Positions 1-2,952 of a stretch of DNA of 5,239 bases are shown here, piece by piece; positions within the stretch are counted from its first letter, which is position 1; the number at the start of each line of letters is the position of its first letter. Below the pieces are notes generated by a model. That model saw nothing but the letters and a program-made list of their open reading frames with translations, did not search any database and was not told the DNA's origin. The stretch comes from Candidatus Woesearchaeota archaeon (GTDB lineage Archaea; Nanobdellota; Nanobdellia; SCGC-AAA011-G17; GW2011-AR17), in the NCBI GenBank assembly GCA_018302165.1, contig JAGWAA010000054.1, positions 1 through 5,239 of the forward strand, read 5' to 3'. The translations under genes and the position numbers were made by a program.

Positions 1-54
1 AGTAAATACGCCGCGGCTGGGATTTGAACCCAGATATCCTTTCGGAAACAGAAT

Positions 55-111
55 ATTTGCACAGGAACATGCTCTCATACTTTTGTGTATACAATGTCAA
101 GCACGTGCTGG
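55..111 (-). other. tRNA intron 2 (57 nt, canonical position 37/38)
   Basis: The anticodon-loop bases TTGC (117..114) pair with GCAA (60..57) as the central 4-bp helix. The bulges are TA|C (113..111) and AT|A (56..54). The outer helix is the anticodon stem itself (CAGGA/TTCTG). The intron body forms a hairpin with CAG/CTG and a 7-bp stem ACGTGCT/AGCATGT. This matches the standard bulge-helix-bulge cut by archaeal splicing endonuclease. It is too short to encode a homing endonuclease. Confidence 0.85.
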
Positions 112-119
112 TAGCAATC

Positions 120-144
120 CTACACTCATCTTATTAGGGATGAT
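120..144 (-). other. tRNA intron 1 (25 nt, position 29/30)
   Basis: On the minus strand the segment folds as GCGC (150..147), bulge AG|A (146..144), TCATC (143..139), an 8-nt loop, GATGA (130..126), GTGT (125..122), bulge AG|G (121..119). This is a bulge-helix-bulge core with two 3-nt bulges, a 4-bp central helix (two G-U pairs) and cleavage after the second bulge base on each side. The outer helix is missing, so it is the relaxed form known for non-canonical archaeal tRNA introns. It interrupts the 5' half of the anticodon stem after CAG. Confidence 0.75.
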
Positions 145-197
145 CTGCGCAGTACCAGGTTGTGCCACCGCGGCATAAGAAAAGTTGATTTTTTCAG

Positions 198-205
198 ATT
201 TAAAA
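198..205 (-). promoter_or_regulatory. TATA box of the tRNA-Ser gene
   Basis: TTTTAAAT on the minus strand is centred about 27 nt upstream of the tRNA 5' end at 174, the normal archaeal TATA-to-start distance. It lies just beyond the stop codon of the membrane-protein gene at 208..645 on the same strand, so read-through from that gene is also possible. Confidence 0.6.
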
Positions 206-207
206 GC

Positions 208-645
208 TTATTGGAATAATTGGGGGATTAAAGAACCAGAAGATAAAGCTAAAAATATCCAAGGGTCGACTGGAAGAAAAATCACAAGCATTGGAAGAAA
301 GAATAATAAAGTATTTTTCAAGGATAGTTTTTCTTTTGTGAATAATAAATAAATGAAACTTAAAGAAGAAAGATATAAATTAAATATAGTCTGTTGAATA
401 CCTAAATAAAGTAAAGTTTCTCTTAAAAAAAAACCTAAAATAATCCCAGTAAAAAGAAAAATAAAAAACCAAATTGAGAGGCTAAAAGATAAATAAATTG
501 AAAATGAGATTATTAATAATAAAAAAAACTTTTCAGAGAATTTCAAAAAATATGTAAGTTGTTTAAGTTCTGAAGAAAATCTTTTTTTTAGAGAATAATT
601 AATAACTAATCCAAAGAAAACAACTATAGGTGCCAAGTAAAACAT
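208..645 (-). CDS. small multi-pass membrane protein, unknown function
   Basis: I do not recognise this 145-residue protein. It is strongly hydrophobic, with likely membrane segments near residues 2-18, 40-57, 58-74, 78-102 and 112-143, i.e. four to six passes. Short basic stretches separate them (KKR at 20-22, KEK at 104-106). The last segment carries proline-containing turns (FLPVDPW at 123-129 and SLIP at 138-141) that could form a re-entrant or broken helix. There are no obvious catalytic motifs and no cysteines or histidines. No Shine-Dalgarno sequence precedes the ATG at 645, but a TATATA element is centred 25 nt upstream, which fits a leaderless mRNA. It diverges from the M50 protease gene with a 52-bp spacer and lies just upstream of tRNA-Ser on the same strand. 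The continuous open frame and a promoter at the right distance support it as a real gene. A transporter subunit, a membrane chaperone or a protease partner are all possible, and nothing in the sequence decides between them. Confidence 0.7.
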   Translation of the reverse strand: MFYLAPIVVFFGLVINYSLKKRFSSELKQLTYFLKFSEKFFLLLIISFSIYLSFSLSIWFFIFLFTGIILGFFLRETLLYLGIQQTIFNLYLSSLSFIYLLFTKEKLSLKNTLLFFLPMLVIFLPVDPWIFLALSSGSLIPQLFQ

Positions 646-664
646 TAGTTATTGTTAAACAAAT

Positions 665-677
665 AAATATATAAACT
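665..677. promoter_or_regulatory. shared divergent TATA element
   Basis: The spacer between the two divergent start codons (645 minus, 698 plus) holds one strong TATA-like block. Its self-complementary core TATATA lies at 668-673. The core centre is about 27 nt from the plus-strand ATG and about 25 nt from the minus-strand ATG, so one TBP site could serve leaderless transcripts in both directions. No second TATA box is evident in the 52 bp. Confidence 0.6.
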
Positions 678-697
678 TTTCATGAGAAACATTAACT

Positions 698-1252
698 ATG
701 TTCCTAAATTTAAACGAGATTATAAGTCTAATTGTGATTAGTGTAATATTAGGGTATATATTCTCTGGTTTCATTCAAAGACCAAGAAAAGAATTTGAAT
801 TTAGAAAGAAATTTGATTGGGAAGACATTAAATTTGCAATGATTATTGCAGCACCCGCAGTTGTGTTGCATGAATTTGGACATAAATTTATTGCAATATT
901 ATTTGGACTTGACGCAACATTCCATATTTTTTGGTTTGGGTTGTTAATTGGTGTGGTTATAAAACTACTATCATTCCCATTATTATTTTTAGCACCTGCA
1001 TATGTAGCAATTCCCGCGGGAGCAACTTCGTTACAAAGCGCAATAATTGCATTCGCTGGACCTGCTGTAAATTTATTGTTATTTGGTTTTAGTTGGTTAA
1101 TGTTAAAGTATAGAACAAAAATGAGTATAAATGAAAGAGCAATATGGATTATTTCAAAAAGATTGAATTTGTTGTTATTTGCATTTAATTTAATTCCGAT
1201 TCCACCTTTAGATGGATATCAAGTTTTAGACGGATTAATTAATAGCTTTTAG
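698..1252 (+). CDS. site-2 protease family (M50) intramembrane zinc metalloprotease
   Basis: This 184-residue membrane protein carries the M50 signature. HEFGH at residues 58-62 supplies two zinc-binding histidines and the catalytic glutamate. AGPAVN follows at 120-125, and N-L-I-P-I-P-P-L-D-G at 164-173 supplies the third, aspartate ligand (D172). Family members cut transmembrane segments of substrate proteins within the membrane. Hydrophobic segments lie near 8-25, 46-70, 77-105, 112-136 and 156-171. It is a minimal version with no PDZ domain between the motifs and no CBS domains at the C-terminus, so substrate choice must rely on the core or on a partner. The ATG at 698 lies about 27 nt downstream of the TATATA centre and has no ribosome binding site, so a leaderless transcript is likely. 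It converges on the TFE gene, and the two stop codons overlap by two bases (TTAG at 1249-1252). The substrate is unknown. Confidence 0.92.
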   Translation: MFLNLNEIISLIVISVILGYIFSGFIQRPRKEFEFRKKFDWEDIKFAMIIAAPAVVLHEFGHKFIAILFGLDATFHIFWFGLLIGVVIKLLSFPLLFLAPAYVAIPAGATSLQSAIIAFAGPAVNLLLFGFSWLMLKYRTKMSINERAIWIISKRLNLLLFAFNLIPIPPLDGYQVLDGLINSF

Positions 1253-1923
1253 ATCTTTTTTTTCTTAACTTTAGAAACTTTTTTAATTTCTTTTTTTGGT
1301 TTTTCTTTTAAAACATTTTTAATAGATTTTTTAATTTTTACTTTTGAAACTTTTTGTTTTTTAATTTTTACTTTTGAAACTTTTTCTTTCTTGATTTTAA
1401 CTTTTACAGGAGGATTTCTTATAATCTCAATTTCAGTTTCAAGAGTTGTAATCATATTTTTAATGTTATCAATGGTTTTTTTGTTATCTAAATCTTTCAT
1501 TAATGAACCACATTCCTGGCATCTGAATTCGTATTCCATTGCTGTCTCAATAGGAAAACGCATACAACCATTAGGGCAAACATAAAATTGGGATTCTTGT
1601 TCTCTGCTAATACGAATTTTAAGGTCTTCTAATTGTTTAAGTTTGGTCTTTAGAATTGTATTCTCAATACCTCTTTGGTTCAAACTCCAATAATAAATAT
1701 ACCAACCTTTTTTCTTATCTTTCTTTCTTATATAAACAACTAGATTTTGTTCATATAGACGATAAAGCATATTTCTTATTTGATTGACTGTAACATTAAG
1801 CATTTCTGCCAATTTAAACTCGCTGATATTATCTTTGGCATGTAGAATTTTTGTTAATGGAATGACGTCCTCGCCAATAATTATATGTATCAAATCTTCA
1901 ATTGATTGGAGGGCTAGTTTCAT
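1249..1923 (-). CDS. tfe: transcription initiation factor E subunit alpha (TFE-alpha) with lysine-rich tail
   Basis: TFE-alpha binds RNA polymerase and helps open promoter DNA. Residues 1-90 form the extended winged-helix domain: a hydrophobic N-terminal helix with IIIGEDVIPLTKIL at 14-27, a recognition region around 44-60, and the typical wing GWYIYYW at 73-79. A charged helix (87-110) leads to a zinc ribbon with C116, C120, C135 and C138, including FRCQECG at 133-139. Typical archaeal TFE-alpha is roughly 170-180 residues; this one has 224. The extra part is a basic tail (174-224), 26 of whose 51 residues are lysine, with a tandem 10-residue unit KVKIKKxKVS. The tail may contact DNA or acidic proteins (inference). 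The ATG at 1923 is supported by GTGAT five bases upstream and a TATA box further upstream. The gene diverges from the 2104-2902 operon and converges on the M50 protease gene. Confidence 0.93.
   Translation of the reverse strand: MKLALQSIEDLIHIIIGEDVIPLTKILHAKDNISEFKLAEMLNVTVNQIRNMLYRLYEQNLVVYIRKKDKKKGWYIYYWSLNQRGIENTILKTKLKQLEDLKIRISREQESQFYVCPNGCMRFPIETAMEYEFRCQECGSLMKDLDNKKTIDNIKNMITTLETEIEIIRNPPVKVKIKKEKVSKVKIKKQKVSKVKIKKSIKNVLKEKPKKEIKKVSKVKKKKI
1256..1263 (+). terminator. oligo-T terminator of the M50 protease gene
   Basis: Eight consecutive T residues begin three bases after the protease stop codon. More T-tracts follow through about 1390, because the opposite strand encodes the lysine-rich tail of TFE. 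Archaeal RNA polymerase releases at such U-tracts without a hairpin. No comparable T-tract is seen just past the TFE stop on the minus strand, so TFE transcripts may extend antisense into the protease gene. Confidence 0.6.
1315..1404 (-). repeat. 30-bp tandem repeat encoding the TFE lysine tail
   Basis: Three 30-bp units encode residues 174-183, 184-193 and 194-203 (KVKIKKEKVS, KVKIKKQKVS and KVKIKKSIKN). The DNA at 1331-1355 is identical to that at 1361-1385, and the unit nearest the zinc ribbon has diverged. The period is a multiple of three, so changes in copy number would keep the reading frame. A shorter KVSKVK echo recurs at residues 215-220. Confidence 0.9.
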
Positions 1924-1928
1924 TGGAT

Positions 1929-1933
1929 ATCAC
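1929..1933 (-). promoter_or_regulatory. ribosome binding site of the TFE gene
   Basis: GTGAT on the minus strand lies five bases upstream of the ATG at 1923. It matches the archaeal Shine-Dalgarno consensus GGTGAT except for the first G. It supports this start codon and a transcript with a short leader. Confidence 0.5.
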
Positions 1934-1962
1934 AAAAAGTATTTAAGTGATTATCTTTAATG

Positions 1963-1971
1963 ATTTATAAA
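1963..1971 (-). promoter_or_regulatory. TATA box of the TFE gene
   Basis: TTTATAAAT on the minus strand is centred 44 nt upstream of the TFE start codon. This predicts transcription starting near 1940 and a leader of about 17 nt that would include the GTGAT ribosome site. A weaker alternative, TTAAATAC near 1940-1947, is too close to the ATG to make a leader. Confidence 0.55.
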
Positions 1972-2030
1972 GATTGTGTTCATTACTGAGAGGAATTAAT
2001 TTTTAATAAAAATAAAATAGAATCGTGTAA

Positions 2031-2061
2031 CCTTTATACAGTGGGCATAAAAGTTTTTAAA
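2031..2061 (+). promoter_or_regulatory. candidate core promoter of the 2104-2902 operon
   Basis: Two TATA-like stretches lie upstream of the Shine-Dalgarno site at 2090: CTTTATACA (2032-2040) and TTTTTAAA (2054-2061). They would give leaders of about 40 and 20 nt respectively. TTTATAAAC at 2080-2088 looks better by sequence, but it would start transcription past the ATG at 2104 and so cannot serve this start. Which one is used cannot be decided from sequence. Confidence 0.4.
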
Positions 2062-2089
2062 GAGAATTCTTTTAGTAAGTTTATAAACC

Positions 2090-2096
2090 GGAGGTG
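2090..2096 (+). promoter_or_regulatory. strong Shine-Dalgarno site GGAGGTG
   Basis: GGAGGTG is complementary to the end of 16S rRNA and sits seven bases before the ATG at 2104. It fixes that ATG as the start, rather than the in-frame GTG at 2041, which has no such site. The window's other clear plus-strand promoters appear leaderless. Confidence 0.85.
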
Positions 2097-2103
2097 TGCA
2101 ATA

Positions 2104-2496
2104 ATGGGTTTATTTGGAAAGAAAAAAGAGGAAAATTCTGAATTACCGCCGTTACAATTCCCAGAATTACCAAAGTCAGTACCTAGTTTTGAGCCGCAAA
2201 GCGGATTCGGATCTAATGATGTAGAACAAATAAAAAATGCTATTTCTATGCCTAGTCAAAGAGCTATGCCAGAATATTTTGGTGATGAAAAGCCATTGTT
2301 TGTAAAAATAGAAAAGTATAGGGATGTTGTTGAAACTCTAAAAAAATTAAAAACTCGATTAAATGAAGCTGATAATATTTTAGATAAATTATCTAATCTA
2401 AGAGCAGAAGAAGATAGAGAATTAGCAATGTGGCAAAGCGATTTAGAAAAAATCAGAGGGCAACTAATTGAAATAGATCGAAATTTGTTTGAATAA
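2104..2496 (+). CDS. uncharacterised protein with proline-rich N-terminus and coiled-coil C-terminus
   Basis: I cannot assign this 130-residue protein to a named family. It begins MGLFGKKKEE, followed by a proline-rich segment with PPLQFPELPKSVP at 15-27. A linker runs to about 60, then PLFVKIEKYRD at 64-74 opens a long charged helix (about 66-126) with leucine, isoleucine and aspartate/glutamate spacing typical of a coiled coil, ending LIEIDRNLFE. There are no membrane segments, cysteines or catalytic motifs, so a soluble scaffold or adaptor role is plausible, but that is inference. The start is set by the GGAGGTG site at 2090; an upstream in-frame GTG at 2041 is unlikely. It is the first gene of a two-gene operon, with its stop one base before the next ATG. 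From memory, similar small proteins with a P-L-F-V-K-I-x-K-Y motif occur in DPANN genomes, but I could not check this. Confidence 0.85.
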   Translation: MGLFGKKKEENSELPPLQFPELPKSVPSFEPQSGFGSNDVEQIKNAISMPSQRAMPEYFGDEKPLFVKIEKYRDVVETLKKLKTRLNEADNILDKLSNLRAEEDRELAMWQSDLEKIRGQLIEIDRNLFE

Positions 2497-2497
2497 A

Positions 2498-2902
2498 ATG
2501 GTCAACAAGAAAAAGGAAGAGAGTGTACATGTATGTTTGCAAGGTCATCTTCAAAAGAGAAGAGATATCCTGCAAGCAACAATAGATTTAGTACAGTTGC
2601 TCAAGAGATATGATAGTATCAAGAGAATTAGGCATGAAAAAGAGATTAATTATCTAGAATTTAAAAAGTGCATGGGAAGTGTTAATTTCTTCCTTAGAAG
2701 GATAAAAATGAAGGACATGCCATTAAGTTCTGATGACTTAGATACTTATAAAATCAAGCCACAAGAGACAGAAAAAATTGTTGAACCAGTTATGAAGAAA
2801 GTTAAAAAAGCTTTAATTAAACAAGAAAAAAAGGAAGATAGGGATAAACTTTCTTTGGATAGGCAACTTGAAGATCTAAAAAGAAAACTTAATTCTATTT
2901 AA
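2498..2902 (+). CDS. uncharacterised basic helical protein, partner of the upstream gene
   Basis: This 134-residue protein matches no family I recognise. Residues 16-72 are predicted helical and rich in arginine, lysine and hydrophobic residues (LVQLLKRYDSIKRIRHEKE at 31-49, FFLRRIKMKDMP at 64-75). A linker at 76-90 is followed by a lysine/glutamate-rich second helical region (92-134) that looks like a coiled coil. H11, C13 and H17 cluster at the N-terminus, but too few ligands are present to call a metal site. The ATG at 2498 is one base after the stop of the preceding gene and has no ribosome site of its own, which suggests translational coupling. A TTG at 2489 in the same frame overlaps the upstream gene and is less likely. 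Tight coupling, similar size, and coiled-coil character in both proteins suggest they work together, perhaps as a heteromeric complex (inference). A T-tract follows the stop. Confidence 0.82.
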   Translation: MVNKKKEESVHVCLQGHLQKRRDILQATIDLVQLLKRYDSIKRIRHEKEINYLEFKKCMGSVNFFLRRIKMKDMPLSSDDLDTYKIKPQETEKIVEPVMKKVKKALIKQEKKEDRDKLSLDRQLEDLKRKLNSI

Positions 2903-2914
2903 TTTTTTTATTTT
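2903..2914 (+). terminator. oligo-T terminator of the two-gene operon
   Basis: Seven T residues (2903-2909) begin immediately after the TAA stop at 2900-2902, and TTTT follows at 2911-2914. No hairpin precedes them, in keeping with archaeal intrinsic termination. The next promoter starts within ten bases. Confidence 0.6.
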
Positions 2915-2921
2915 GATAAAT

Positions 2922-2932
2922 TATATAAACTT
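2922..2932 (+). promoter_or_regulatory. TATA box of alaS
   Basis: TATATAAACTT is centred about 26 nt upstream of the alaS ATG, and no Shine-Dalgarno sequence follows it, so a leaderless mRNA is predicted. The same 11 bases occur at 668-678, at nearly the same distance from the M50 protease start (31 nt here against 30 nt there, from first TATA base to A of ATG). Confidence 0.75.
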
Positions 2933-2952
2933 AGATTTTAATTTAATTTGTT

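Larger units (their letters stand above)
9..174 (-). tRNA. tRNA-Ser(GCU) with two predicted introns
   Basis: The acceptor stem GCCGCGG (174..168) pairs perfectly with CCGCGGC (16..10), and the discriminator base at 9 is G, as in archaeal serine tRNAs. The T arm is CTGGG-TTCAAAT-CCCAG. The D arm has a three-pair stem (GCA/TGC) with an unpaired C13/C22 and GG18-19, as usual for class II tRNAs. The variable arm is 15 nt (48..34) with a TCC-GAAA-GGA hairpin, and A15 can form the Levitt pair with T48. Removing introns 120..144 and 55..111 leaves exons 145..174, 112..119 and 9..54. The result is an 84-nt tRNA with anticodon stem CAGGA/TTCTG (one G-U pair) and loop TTGCTAA, so the anticodon is GCU (113..115), reading AGC/AGU. 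CCA is not encoded. A single-intron reading leaves no U33 or an oversized variable arm. Isotype confidence is high; the exact boundaries of intron 1 are slightly less certain. Confidence 0.9.

Noticed and set aside
55..111. tRNA intron 2 as a mobile or protein-coding intron
   Set aside because: At 57 nt it is too short for a homing endonuclease, and its ends fit bulge-helix-bulge splicing.
55..144. Reading the tRNA with a single anticodon-loop intron, for example as Ile(AAU), Gly(CCC) or Cys(GCA)
   Set aside because: These readings leave anticodon stems unpaired, lack U33 or need an oversized variable arm. The two-intron reading satisfies every conserved position.
1315..1404. 30-bp repeats as a possible CRISPR array
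   Set aside because: The units are directly adjacent with no spacers, they diverge, and they encode a periodic lysine-rich protein tail in frame.
1391..1585. Open frame of 64 codons on the plus strand
   Set aside because: It lies wholly antisense to the well-supported TFE gene, covers its zinc ribbon, and has no promoter or ribosome site.
2080..2088. TTTATAAAC as the TATA box of the 2104 gene
   Set aside because: It is only about 20 nt from the ATG, so transcription would begin past the start codon, and it would exclude the strong Shine-Dalgarno site.
2041..2103. GTG at 2041 as an earlier start for the first gene of the two-gene operon
   Set aside because: It has no Shine-Dalgarno site, while GGAGGTG sits seven bases before the ATG at 2104. 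The extra 21 residues would be translated leader and promoter DNA.
2489..2497. TTG at 2489 as start of the second operon gene
   Set aside because: It overlaps the upstream coding region and adds only three residues. The ATG at 2498, one base after the preceding stop, is simpler.
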